Assembly: GCF_048282545.1 (NCBI RefSeq)
Contig: NZ_CP182485.1
Span: forward strand, 310,001-374,000
DNA from: Opacimonas immobilis
GTDB taxonomy: Bacteria > Pseudomonadota > Gammaproteobacteria > Enterobacterales > Alteromonadaceae
DNA length: 64,000 bases
Reading direction: 5' to 3'
The stretch's first letter is position 1. Each line of letters begins with the position of its first letter. The notes under the pieces were generated by a model. The model worked only from the letters and a program-made list of their open reading frames with translations, did not search any database and was not told the DNA's origin. A program made the position numbers and the translations under genes. Of this stretch, positions 45,849-54,487 are shown in pieces.

Positions 45849-45865
45849 TTGCACTTTTTTGGTGC
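45849..45865. promoter_or_regulatory. Predicted NtrC enhancer site
   Basis: TTGCACTTTTTTGGTGC has the two NtrC half-sites TTGCAC and TGGTGC with the same 5-bp spacing as the strong glnA enhancer of E. coli. A weaker overlapping copy (GTGCTC GATTT TGGTGC) follows at 45862-45878. The site is about 92-108 bp upstream of the sigma-54 -24 element, the expected enhancer distance. The presence of this element argues that the frame open from 45801 is not translated from its first codons. Confidence 0.7.
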
Positions 45866-46031
45866 TCGATTTTGGTGCGTTCGCAATGACAACCAAACGT
45901 GGCGATTAATAAGTCACATTGAACCTTTTGCCTTTTCGTGTTTCTATACACGCATGCGCCAAGAACTTGCTGATTTTTCTATAATAAACACTGATATATT
46001 GCCCGAACCATCTGGCCATAATGCTTCACGT

Positions 46032-46892
46032 ATGCTCTTGAAACCCAAGGTATCATCAGTGGGCTGGTTCGTGTTGGGTTCGCTTGTCACTCATCTCATT
46101 ATCATGGCTGGGTTTGCACAACAACACTGGTCTGTCCCTGTCGATGTAAGGGGTGACCAACCTCGTATACAAGCACAACTGGTCGAAATCCCTTTACCTC
46201 CAAAGGTCTCCACCGAGCTCCCCAAAAAAAACGTCAATCCCGTGACATCCAAACCAATACCCGAACCAGTTATCGAGCCTGCGGTCAACAAAGCCATTGA
46301 ACCCGAAATGGGTCAACCACAGGAAACGCTTGTCCCGCCACCTTCACCAACTTCACCAGAATCATTACCTGCAGAAACGTTCAGTACCGCTATGACGCCC
46401 TATCCAGTAGTTGACGTACCGAAACTTGATTTTCGTACCCAAACACCCATCGTCCTGCAAGAATCGTTCAAAACGAATACTTTGTTATCTAGTACCTCAA
46501 TATTGCCTAAAGCGACCCGTGACTACTTGCAAAATAATCAAGCATCTGAATTTGCTGAGCTCAGCTTTAATGCATCCGGGCAGTATCAAATTGATTTGAT
46601 ATCACCTGAATTATTCAAAGCGCCAGAGCCTCTGACCAAAGAAGCGCTTGCGATGAAAATCATTATGCAAAGTAAAATCGATATTGATTGCGCCAGTGCA
46701 CTCAACCAAGCTTTGGTCATGAATAGCGCGTTCACGGTAGGAGCTTTATTATGTGAGGACAAAGGGGATGTGAATTCTTTTATCGAACAGCGTCTTGCTG
46801 AAAAACGCCCTCAACCGCCGGTTATTGGCAGTGCGAAATTAAAAGCGTTAGCGGCATCAGCTCCCACATCGCCCAAACAAACGCCAGGGTAG
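46032..46892 (+). CDS. Protein with TonB-like N-terminal anchor and unknown C-terminal domain
   Basis: About 287 residues from the ATG at 46032; the frame is open from 45801 but that part covers the glnK control region, and no start has a good ribosome site. Residues 8-29 (SSVGWFVLGSLVTHLIIMAG) form a membrane helix with the S-xxx-H pattern (Ser17, His21) found in TonB anchors. A Pro/Glu-rich periplasmic linker follows (about 45-115, repeated EP and PP). The C-terminal part is not the TonB fold; it has two cysteines (IDCASAL, LLCEDKG) that could form a disulfide. It is convergent with mrcB. Function not recognised. Confidence 0.6.
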   Translation: MLLKPKVSSVGWFVLGSLVTHLIIMAGFAQQHWSVPVDVRGDQPRIQAQLVEIPLPPKVSTELPKKNVNPVTSKPIPEPVIEPAVNKAIEPEMGQPQETLVPPPSPTSPESLPAETFSTAMTPYPVVDVPKLDFRTQTPIVLQESFKTNTLLSSTSILPKATRDYLQNNQASEFAELSFNASGQYQIDLISPELFKAPEPLTKEALAMKIIMQSKIDIDCASALNQALVMNSAFTVGALLCEDKGDVNSFIEQRLAEKRPQPPVIGSAKLKALAASAPTSPKQTPG

Positions 46893-46943
46893 CTCACGAT
46901 GAGTTGTCTACATCCAACGATTTCGGAGCAGTTTGACATCGAC

Positions 46944-49265
46944 CTACCCACCAAATAACCGCTCCCACAAGGATTTGCGTTTTGGCTTAGTGGGCGCTTT
47001 TGGTTGGGCTTTGCGTTCACTGCGCCCTGAACAGCCTTCAACCACATCCGATAGACCAGAAGATACCGCAGGCAAAGAGAGATTATCACGGCATCCACCG
47101 GTGCGTTGCGTGCCGGTTTCTGGATTAAAATGGGCTATTTCTAACCCTGGTGGGAAACGTCTCGATAAGGATTTGGGCGTCATCGTACGTTGCCAATCAA
47201 TATACACGCGTAACGCGCCACTGCTACCAGACAAGCCAGTTTGCGCATTACTGTCTGAGCCCATCCAAATACTGGCAACTAAATTACGATCAAACCCCGC
47301 AAACCAACTGTCGCGATAATCATTAGTGGTGCCTGTTTTGCCAGCCATATTAATGTTTGGAAATATTTTCCCCAAGGCACGAGCGGTACCGTCTCGAGTG
47401 ACCTTATGCAGCCCGTAATTAAGCACATAAGCAACATCTGAAGGAATGCGTTGCTCACCATATTCTGACCGGCGCCAGAGAAGCTGCTGCTGCGCATCCA
47501 GAATGCCTGTCACAGTATGTAAGGGCTTCAACACGCCATCATTGGCGATGGTTTGATACATCTGATTGACCTGATAAGGCGTGAGATTAACTGCCCCCAA
47601 GGTAATTGCTGGCAACTCAGGGATCGGCTCATCTACCCCTAAGTTTTGCAAACTTTGCACCACAACATCCAGCCCCATGTCTAAGGCGAGGTTCACTGCA
47701 GGCAAGTTATACGATTGCGTTAATGAGTCGAGCATATTGACTGCGCCGCGATATTCTTTATCTGCATTTTGCGGTTGCCACACTTGGCCATCGTCTAAAG
47801 TCACTGTCACTGGTTCATCGCGCAATATTGTTGCCAAGCGATAAGTATCAGCTTGTTCCAACGCAGCGACATAGATGGCGGGCTTGACCAAACTGCCGAT
47901 AGAGCGTTCCATATCCAGGGCACGATTAAAGCCGTCATTGGTGACATCGCGATCCCCAACAATCACGCGTATGCCACCGGTTGCACTATCACTGACCACC
48001 ATTGCTGCTTGCAAATCGTCAATCTTGCGTGCATTGGCAACTTGTGTGACGCGCTCTGCTAATGCCTGCTCAGCTCGTCTTTGCGCATTGATATCTAACG
48101 TAGTAAAAACGCGAATGCCAGAGTCTCGTAACGATGGGTCCGCCAAGATAGTGGTTAATTCTCGTCTGAGTTTGGCCATAAAAGACGGATGCTTGCCACT
48201 GGCGAGACTCGCACCGGAAGCAATATTGAGAGGGCTCTCAATCGCATTGAGATAAGTCGGTTTATCGATGACATCTTGCTCAAATAAAATTTTGAGTACT
48301 AAATCACGGCGTTCCAGTGCACGTTCTGGATAGCGGCGAGGATTGTAGTACGAAGGGCCTTTGAGAATGCCAACTAAGGTTGCAATTTCAGGTAAGTTTA
48401 ATTCATTTAACGGCCTATCAAAATAAAAATGCGAGCCTAAGCCAAAGCCATGTACCGCTTTTCCGCCATTTTGCCCGACAAACACCTCATTGAGGTAGGC
48501 CAGTAATATCTCATCTTTATCGTAACGCGCATCAATCACGATGGACATTAGGGCTTCTTTGATTTTGCGAGTATAGGACTGTTCACGAGTCAGGTAGAGA
48601 TTTTTGATCAGTTGTTGCGTGAGGGTCGAACCGCCCTGAACTTTTCGCCCCGCTGCAATATTAGCGAATAACGCACGAGCTATCGCGATGGGATTGACCC
48701 CAAAGTGCGAATAAAAATTGCGATCTTCCACCATCACCAAGGTATCCACCAGATAAGGTGGTAAATCGTCTTGCCGCAATAACATACGATCTTCGCGATT
48801 ACCCGACAAAAGTCGAGTCACTAGCCAGGGTTCTAAACGAGTTAATTCCACTGCCTCGGATTCACCCGTCATGGCATCAGTGAGCAATAACCGGGCGATG
48901 CGACCAGCGCGCCATGATATATCAAGTTGCGTCGCTGGAACGGCGCCATCCAAAAAGTGAAATGCGCGTCGTTGAACGGTTAGCGAACTTTTTGACAGTG
49001 AATACTCGCCAACCTTTGAAGCATTATTTTGCTTACGGTATCCAAGCAATTCTAATTCATCAATCACTTCTTGAGGCGTGATTTCTTGGTTGAGAGAAAG
49101 CGTCAATGGTCGGGCATAGACCTGCACCGGCACTTGCCACTTATAGCCCGAAAAATGCGGCCGCAACTGCGCATCAAGATAAAACAAATACGCCAAAAGT
49201 AATGTGAAGCCGACTAGAGCGAACTTCCACCAATACTGTTTACACCACTGCCAAAATGCTTGCAT
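46944..49265 (-). CDS. mrcB: Penicillin-binding protein 1B, bifunctional transglycosylase/transpeptidase
   Basis: A 773-residue class A PBP. A short cytoplasmic tail and membrane helix (about 14-31) are followed by the UvrB-like UB2H region (about 60-145) that binds the LpoB activator in enterics. The GT51 domain has catalytic Glu180 (EDRNFYSHFG) and VQGGSTLTQQLIKNLYL; the transpeptidase has Ser458 in SIGSLVKPAIY and KTGTTNDYRDSWFAGFD. The C-terminal tail is basic (KPKRKSLWERLFGG). It provides a second polymerase besides mrcA in the same window. Confidence 0.95.
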   Translation of the reverse strand: MQAFWQWCKQYWWKFALVGFTLLLAYLFYLDAQLRPHFSGYKWQVPVQVYARPLTLSLNQEITPQEVIDELELLGYRKQNNASKVGEYSLSKSSLTVQRRAFHFLDGAVPATQLDISWRAGRIARLLLTDAMTGESEAVELTRLEPWLVTRLLSGNREDRMLLRQDDLPPYLVDTLVMVEDRNFYSHFGVNPIAIARALFANIAAGRKVQGGSTLTQQLIKNLYLTREQSYTRKIKEALMSIVIDARYDKDEILLAYLNEVFVGQNGGKAVHGFGLGSHFYFDRPLNELNLPEIATLVGILKGPSYYNPRRYPERALERRDLVLKILFEQDVIDKPTYLNAIESPLNIASGASLASGKHPSFMAKLRRELTTILADPSLRDSGIRVFTTLDINAQRRAEQALAERVTQVANARKIDDLQAAMVVSDSATGGIRVIVGDRDVTNDGFNRALDMERSIGSLVKPAIYVAALEQADTYRLATILRDEPVTVTLDDGQVWQPQNADKEYRGAVNMLDSLTQSYNLPAVNLALDMGLDVVVQSLQNLGVDEPIPELPAITLGAVNLTPYQVNQMYQTIANDGVLKPLHTVTGILDAQQQLLWRRSEYGEQRIPSDVAYVLNYGLHKVTRDGTARALGKIFPNINMAGKTGTTNDYRDSWFAGFDRNLVASIWMGSDSNAQTGLSGSSGALRVYIDWQRTMTPKSLSRRFPPGLEIAHFNPETGTQRTGGCRDNLSLPAVSSGLSDVVEGCSGRSERKAQPKAPTKPKRKSLWERLFGG

Positions 49266-49417
49266 TAAAAACGTCTTACCTTAAGATAATTGCATCATAG
49301 ACTAACCCCTCATAGGTTAGCACATTCTACCACTCTAGTCGTAGCAATATGGACAAGTTAAAAGACACTCAATACTATAAAGCAATAGTCGAAGAATTAA
49401 CCAAGCAAGGAAGTCAA

Positions 49418-51202
49418 ATGGGTCAGTCTGAGCACGAAGAGATCTTACAAAGCATCAACAAATACGCGCAAGTCTTTAATGCCATGGTCAAAGATACGTT
49501 ATTAAAGCAGAGCCAAGAGGGCCAATCCATGGAAAACATGAAAGGCATGTTTGATCCGAATAAGCTGGTTTCTTTGTTATCTGACCAAGTTGAAATTGAT
49601 TCAGCCAAACTGCTTCAGTCGCAAATGCGTTTTATGGAACAACAAACAGCGCTTTGGCAGCAAGCGTCGATGGCCTTTATGGGCGAGCAATTTAATCCCA
49701 TCATTAATGAAACCAAAGGCGACAATCGGTTTAAACATGATGAGTGGAGCAATAACCCTGCCTTTAATTATATGAAGCAAGCGTATTTGCTCAATTCACA
49801 AATGCTCGAAAACGTAGTGGATGCCTTGCATTTTAAAGACGACAAAACCGCAGAGCAAGTCAAGTTCTACACACGTCAATACATTAGCTCGGTCTCCCCG
49901 ACTAACTATGTCTTGACCAATCCTGAAGTTTGCGAAGAAATCCTCAAATCCAACGGCGAGAGTATTCTCAAAGGCATGCAAAACTTCATGGCGGATTTGG
50001 AGCAAAGTCCGCTTGAGGCCTTCAAAATCACGCAAACTGATCCCAATGCGTTCACAGTTGGCGAAAATCTTGCAACCACTGAAGGTCAGGTGATCTTCAA
50101 GAATGAACTGATTGAACTGATTCATTACACGCCCAAAACTGAAAAAACGTTCAAAAACCCGATTCTATTTACGCCGCCGTTTATCAACAAATATTATGTG
50201 CTTGATCTAGATTACAAAAAATCCATGGTGCGTTCGTTATTAGAAGCGGGCTATGAAGTCTTTATGATTAGCTGGGTCAACCCCGATGCAAGCTTAGCTG
50301 AGGTGGATTTTGCTGGGTATATGAAACTTGGCCCTCTCGCCGCACTTGATGTGGTGTGTGATGTGACCAAAGCACCCAAAGTAAACTTAACCGGCTTTTG
50401 TGTGGGTGGCACATTAAGTTCAGTCACGGCGGCCTATCTCAGAGCCAAAGGCGATGAGCGCCTTGGTTCATTAACTTTATTCACCACGCTATTGGATTTT
50501 TCTGAGCCGGGCGAGGTGGGTAACTATCTTTCTGAAGACATGCTCAATATGCTTGAGCAAAGCACGGAAGTAAAAGGGATTTTCGATGGCCGAATTTTGG
50601 GTCTGTCGTTTAGCTTGTTGCGAGAAAACTCCCTGTTTTGGTCGTTCTTTATCAAGAACTATTTGCAAGGCAAAGATCCTGCGCCATTTGACATTTTATA
50701 CTGGAACTCAGATTCCACCAATTTAACCGCTGCGTGTTACAAGCAATATCTACGCACCACTTATTGGGGCAACAAACTCATCGAACCCAACGCCTTTGAA
50801 ATCGACGGTATTGGCATTGATTTGGGCAAAATCGATATTCCAGTGTATTCCATTGCCACGATTGCCGACCACATCGTATTGTGGAAAGCGGCTTACAAAT
50901 CCGCTCAGAACCTTGGTGGTGATGTACGCTTTGTATTGGCCGGATCAGGCCACTTGGCCGGGGTGATTAACCCGATTGAAGGGGGTAAATACCCGCATTG
51001 GCTCAACTCTGATATGCCTGAAAGTGCCGATGAATGGTTGGCAAATGCCGAAGAGTACCCTGGCTCTTGGTGGACGGATTGGCATCAATGGCTAGCCAAA
51101 AAATCCGGAAATCAAACCAAAGCCTTAGTGCCAGGGAATACCAAACAATACCCTGCTCTGTATCCTGCACCCGGTCAATATGTCTTAAAACGCTTAGGCT
51201 AA
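49418..51202 (+). CDS. phaC: Class I poly(3-hydroxyalkanoate) synthase
   Basis: A 594-residue polymerase that joins 3-hydroxyacyl-CoA units into PHA granules. The ATG at 49418 is chosen because AAGGA stands 6 nt before it; an in-frame ATG at 49349 would add 23 residues without a ribosome site. The catalytic Cys is in LTGFCVGGTLSS (residue 328), the Asp in ATIADHIVLWKAA and the His in AGSGHLAGVINP. Length and sequence indicate the single-subunit class I type. It heads the PHA locus and is followed by a strong terminator and then phaR. Confidence 0.93.
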   Translation: MGQSEHEEILQSINKYAQVFNAMVKDTLLKQSQEGQSMENMKGMFDPNKLVSLLSDQVEIDSAKLLQSQMRFMEQQTALWQQASMAFMGEQFNPIINETKGDNRFKHDEWSNNPAFNYMKQAYLLNSQMLENVVDALHFKDDKTAEQVKFYTRQYISSVSPTNYVLTNPEVCEEILKSNGESILKGMQNFMADLEQSPLEAFKITQTDPNAFTVGENLATTEGQVIFKNELIELIHYTPKTEKTFKNPILFTPPFINKYYVLDLDYKKSMVRSLLEAGYEVFMISWVNPDASLAEVDFAGYMKLGPLAALDVVCDVTKAPKVNLTGFCVGGTLSSVTAAYLRAKGDERLGSLTLFTTLLDFSEPGEVGNYLSEDMLNMLEQSTEVKGIFDGRILGLSFSLLRENSLFWSFFIKNYLQGKDPAPFDILYWNSDSTNLTAACYKQYLRTTYWGNKLIEPNAFEIDGIGIDLGKIDIPVYSIATIADHIVLWKAAYKSAQNLGGDVRFVLAGSGHLAGVINPIEGGKYPHWLNSDMPESADEWLANAEEYPGSWWTDWHQWLAKKSGNQTKALVPGNTKQYPALYPAPGQYVLKRLG

Positions 51203-51212
51203 TATTATTTAT

Positions 51213-51239
51213 AGCGCCACATTGATGTGGCGCTTTTTC
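51213..51239 (+). terminator. Rho-independent terminator after phaC
   Basis: AGCGCCACAT (51213-51222), TG, ATGTGGCGCT (51225-51234): a perfect 10-bp stem followed by a run of T. It begins 10 nt after the phaC stop and separates phaC from phaR. Confidence 0.88.
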
Positions 51240-51305
51240 TTTGTCATATCCATCAAAATACAGTAACCTGTTGCTTCATATTCAGCTCAACGCACGGAAT
51301 GGTCA

Positions 51306-51734
51306 GTGATCACAATTAAAAAATACCCCAATCGTCGCCTCTACGACACCAGTCAATCTAAGTACATCAACTTAGAAGACATCAAAACCATGATCAAAGC
51401 ACGTGACGAGTTCCAAATTGTTGATTCCAAAACCCAAGACGTGATCACCAAAAGCGTTTTACTGCAAATCATCAGTGAATCTGAGTCGAATCAAGCCCAG
51501 TCATTGTTGACCGACAAATTATTACAACAACTGATCCGGTACTACGATAATCAAGACATGCAACCGCTTTTGCGTCAATATCTAGAGCAGTCATTAGTCA
51601 GCTTCATGGAACAACAAGACAAGATCCAAAGTATGATGAATACCATGGTCAATGCCACGCCATTAGGCATGTTCCAAAAAATGTTTGATCCAAGCAACAA
51701 TCCTTGGCAACCCAACAAGTCCAAAGATGAGTAA
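51306..51734 (+). CDS. phaR: Polyhydroxyalkanoate synthesis repressor PhaR
   Basis: A 142-residue DNA- and PHA-binding regulator. The N-terminal domain ITIKKYPNRRLYDTSQSKYI with INLEDIKTMI and ITKSVLLQII is diagnostic. The start is GTG; an ATG at 51300 is out of frame and soon stops. PhaR represses phasin genes and leaves DNA when PHA granules form and sequester it. It sits between phaC and the phasin promoter, where duplicated operator-like sites are found. Confidence 0.93.
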   Translation: MITIKKYPNRRLYDTSQSKYINLEDIKTMIKARDEFQIVDSKTQDVITKSVLLQIISESESNQAQSLLTDKLLQQLIRYYDNQDMQPLLRQYLEQSLVSFMEQQDKIQSMMNTMVNATPLGMFQKMFDPSNNPWQPNKSKDE

Positions 51735-51924
51735 GTGTCCATGCCACTGGCAGTTATGAGCATCTCGTCATTCTTTGTGCGTTCGCAACACAACTAATAC
51801 AAAACTTACTACTTAAGTCGTATGCCAGATTACCATTCCACACTTCATAAAATAAAAAAATTCCGCATTTGAACATTTTTTTTTACTATTTATTTCAATA
51901 ATTTAATAAAAAAATAAAAAAATA

Positions 51925-52010
51925 ATGTTGCAATGCACAAAAATCCACTTGACGGTTTTTTAGACACCCGCTATAGTTAACTTAACTCGATGTTGCAACG
52001 CAACAAAATT
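51925..52010 (+). promoter_or_regulatory. phaP: Phasin promoter flanked by two putative PhaR sites
   Basis: TTGACG (51949-51954), a 17-bp spacer and TATAGT (51972-51977) form a strong sigma-70 promoter. Two similar elements flank it: ATGTTGCAATGCACAAAAAT (51925-51944) and ATGTTGCAACGCAACAAAAT (51990-52009). Similar TGCA-rich duplications around phaP promoters bind PhaR in other bacteria, so these are the likely operators. The surrounding 51735-52034 region is very AT-rich and holds no gene. Confidence 0.65.
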
Positions 52011-52034
52011 CAACAAAGTTTTAAGGATAGCATC

Positions 52035-52676
52035 ATGTTTGGTAAATTTTCAGAGCAAGTCAAAAAGTCCTCTAAACCAGTGAGTTCATTAGTGGCTGTT
52101 AACACTAAAGCACTGGAAGAGTTGTCACAACAGCAAACCGAATTCTTCACTGGATTCTTGGCTGATAGCGTGAAGTATGTTGAATCACTATCAGTACTAA
52201 CTGAAGTAAAAGGTTTCGTTGCGGCTCAATCTACTTATGCAGAAGCGGTAAAAGAGCGTTTAGCGCATACCTCAAAGCAAACCTACGGCACGATGAACGA
52301 CATTCGTGAAGAGTATACCAAGGTACTTAAAACGTCGATTGAAGAATTGCCGGCGGCTGAAGAAGTGACCAAAGAATTGATGAAAGCTGTGCCTGCAGTG
52401 GCAACCCCAACTGCCCCGAAAGCAGAGACGAAACCAGCCCCTGTAAAAAAGCCAGCTGCCAAGAAAGCCGCTCCTAAAGCACCAGTAAAAGCAGCAGCTA
52501 AAGCACCAGTAAAAGCAGCAGCTAAAGCACCAGTAAAAGCAGCAGCTAAAGCACCAGCAAAAGCAGAGGCTCCAAAAGCGAAACCTGCAGAGAAGCCAGC
52601 TGCAAGAGCAGAAGCGCCTAAAGCTGCTAAAACTGAATCTTCACCAGCAGCACCTGCTGCGGCGAAAAAAGCGTAA
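52035..52676 (+). CDS. phaP: Phasin with basic Ala/Lys/Pro-rich C-terminal tail
   Basis: A 213-residue PHA-granule surface protein. Start is the ATG at 52035, with AAGGA 7 nt upstream. Residues 1-120 are a phasin domain (SSLVAVNTKALEELSQQQTEFFTGFL), mostly amphipathic helix. Residues about 130-213 are a low-complexity Lys/Ala/Pro tail with three exact KAPVKAAA copies, resembling histone-H1/AlgP-like tails that bind nucleic acid. Such a phasin might tether granules to the nucleoid, as PhaM and PhaF-type proteins do; that role is inferred. It shares a transcript with the next phasin. Confidence 0.85.
   Translation: MFGKFSEQVKKSSKPVSSLVAVNTKALEELSQQQTEFFTGFLADSVKYVESLSVLTEVKGFVAAQSTYAEAVKERLAHTSKQTYGTMNDIREEYTKVLKTSIEELPAAEEVTKELMKAVPAVATPTAPKAETKPAPVKKPAAKKAAPKAPVKAAAKAPVKAAAKAPVKAAAKAPAKAEAPKAKPAEKPAARAEAPKAAKTESSPAAPAAAKKA
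52476..52571 (+). repeat. 24-bp tandem repeat encoding KAPVKAAA
   Basis: Three identical 24-bp units at 52476-52499, 52500-52523 and 52524-52547, then a diverged fourth. Each encodes eight residues, so copy-number change keeps the frame and would change tail length only. The exact identity at the DNA level suggests recent expansion. Confidence 0.9.
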
Positions 52677-52707
52677 TATTACATTTTTTATTTAACGGAG
52701 AAATACC

Positions 52708-53052
52708 ATGTTTGAACAATTAAACAACCAACTTAAAGACTCTATGAAGCCTGTAACTGAACTAGCAACTCTTAACATGAACGCGTTACAAGACATCGCT
52801 GAGAAGCAAAATGCATTATTCTCAACTTTGTTAAACGATGGCATGTCATTTGTTGAGTCTGCGAGCCAGCAAAAAGACGTAATGAGCCTAGCTGAAACGC
52901 AAAAAGCTTACTTAGAAGGTTTACAAGAAACTGTATCTGATGCAGCGAAAGAAACTTATGAAGTGATCACTGCAACGCAAAAAGCAGCGACTGACGTCAT
53001 CAAGTCTGCTTCTGAAGAGTTCAGCTCAAAAGTTGCTTCTGTAGCAAAATAA
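52708..53052 (+). CDS. Second, short phasin
   Basis: A 114-residue phasin-family protein (MFEQLNNQLKDSMKPVTELA, NMNALQDIAEKQNALFSTLL), almost entirely amphipathic helix and lacking the basic tail of its neighbour. It shares the N-terminal pattern of the upstream phasin (short MFxxx, then KPV-L--N--AL-), suggesting duplication. It has GGAG as ribosome site and lies 31 nt after the first phasin gene; both precede a common terminator. Confidence 0.88.
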   Translation: MFEQLNNQLKDSMKPVTELATLNMNALQDIAEKQNALFSTLLNDGMSFVESASQQKDVMSLAETQKAYLEGLQETVSDAAKETYEVITATQKAATDVIKSASEEFSSKVASVAK

Positions 53053-53067
53053 GTAAGACCAAAATAG

Positions 53068-53114
53068 CACTTCGCGGTTGCATCTAACGTAGTAATGTAA
53101 CCCGAAGTGTTTTT
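53068..53114 (+). terminator. Terminator of the phasin operon
   Basis: CACTTCG (53068-53074) pairs with CGAAGTG (53103-53109), extended by GGTT/AACC after a one-base bulge, with a 19-nt loop and a following TTTTT. It lies 15 nt after the second phasin stop. Confidence 0.75.
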
Positions 53115-53161
53115 GCTTATCAGCACGGTGTTGATAAGAGCATTAATGTAGGAGTGTTTTT

Positions 53162-54382
53162 ATGAACCATTATCAAGCGTATGACTATCTAACCCGTTCA
53201 GCTCAAGTCATGCATGAAGGTTTCAGTCTACTCAATGACGTTGCAAGTCACCCTACCAATCCATTCTCATATACTCTCGCTGGCCGTTTTACTCATGCCA
53301 GTCTTGAAACCGCTATGCGGTTAACCCGTCGTTATGAGAAATTGGGCTTTAATATAGACGAAGTCGAAATCGCCAATAAAACGTATTTAGTTCGTGAAGA
53401 AACGGCGCTGAGCAAGCCTTTTTGCGATTTAATCCACTTTAATCGTCGCGGTAAAACCGACGAACACAAAGTCTTACTGGTTGCTCCCCTTTCAGGACAT
53501 TTTGCGACTTTATTAAAAGGCACCGTGGAAGCACTGCTTCCCGACCACGAAGTCTATATTACCGATTGGGCCGATGCGCGTGAAGTCCCGCTGGATGAAG
53601 GCCCGTTTTCATTTGACTGTTACGTGTCATATTTAATCGAATTTATGCAATTTTTAGGGCCCGATACGCACTTAATTGCGATTTGTCAGCCAACGGTGCA
53701 AGCCCTCATTGCAACAGCAGTTATGGCTCAAGAAAAAGACCCGTGTGTGCCCCAATCTCTTACGTTAATGGCTGGTCCCATTGACCCTAGCATGAACCCA
53801 ACTCGAGTGAATACGTTTGCACACGAACGTCCCATGAGCTGGTTCAAAAATGTCGCAATCATGGAAGTGCCTTACGGTTATCCGGGACAAGGTCGTAAAG
53901 TGTATCCTGGCTTTATGCAACTTGGCGGATTCATCTCGATGAACCAAGAAACGCATACCAAGAAGTACATGAATTTTTTCCAAAATATCATGTTTGGCGA
54001 TAATGAAGACAACGACCGTTTTCGTGCATTTTATGATGAGTATCTAGCGGTACTTGATATTCCTGCGGAGTTTTATCTCGAAACCATCGAGCGTATCTTC
54101 AAAAACAATGAATTAGCGCAAGGCAAAATCACCTACCAAGGGAAGCCTGTGGATTTTAATGCCATCGACGATACGGCATTACTCACGGTGGAAGGCGCTG
54201 ATGATGATATTTGTGGCTTACGTCAAACCGAAGCTGCGCAAGATATTTGCAAAAACATCCCCAAAAATATGCGTAAACATCACGTCCAGCAAGGTGCCGG
54301 GCACTATGGTATTTTCAGTGGTTCAAAATTCCGTCAACACATTCGCCCGTTGATTACCGAATTTATCCACAAATACGCTTAA
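53162..54382 (+). CDS. phaZ: Intracellular polyhydroxyalkanoate depolymerase
   Basis: A 406-residue alpha/beta-hydrolase that mobilises stored PHA. No signal peptide is present, as expected for the intracellular type. The nucleophile is Cys175 in LIAICQPTVQALIA, a feature of PhaZ1-type enzymes; other conserved parts are VLLVAPLSGHFATLL, ITDWADAREVP and the His in GAGHYGIFSG. It has its own leader after the phasin terminator and its own terminator, so it may be regulated apart from the phasins. Confidence 0.93.
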   Translation: MNHYQAYDYLTRSAQVMHEGFSLLNDVASHPTNPFSYTLAGRFTHASLETAMRLTRRYEKLGFNIDEVEIANKTYLVREETALSKPFCDLIHFNRRGKTDEHKVLLVAPLSGHFATLLKGTVEALLPDHEVYITDWADAREVPLDEGPFSFDCYVSYLIEFMQFLGPDTHLIAICQPTVQALIATAVMAQEKDPCVPQSLTLMAGPIDPSMNPTRVNTFAHERPMSWFKNVAIMEVPYGYPGQGRKVYPGFMQLGGFISMNQETHTKKYMNFFQNIMFGDNEDNDRFRAFYDEYLAVLDIPAEFYLETIERIFKNNELAQGKITYQGKPVDFNAIDDTALLTVEGADDDICGLRQTEAAQDICKNIPKNMRKHHVQQGAGHYGIFSGSKFRQHIRPLITEFIHKYA

Positions 54383-54392
54383 CGCTGTCCTT

Positions 54393-54414
54393 GGGGGCTT
54401 AGGCCCCCTTTTTT
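54393..54414 (+). terminator. Rho-independent terminator after phaZ
   Basis: GGGGGC (54393-54398), loop TTAG, GCCCCC (54403-54408) and a run of six T. It starts 10 nt after the phaZ stop codon. Confidence 0.9.
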
Positions 54415-54487
54415 AAATCTATTTCCTTTAGATTTTTCACTCAATCTGCGGTAATGTAAGTATTGGATTTTTTGTTAAGGACTTGCC

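Noticed and set aside
45801..46031. N-terminal extension of the TonB-like gene
   Set aside because: It covers the NtrC enhancer of glnK, contains no recognisable domain and lacks a ribosome site; start moved to 46032.
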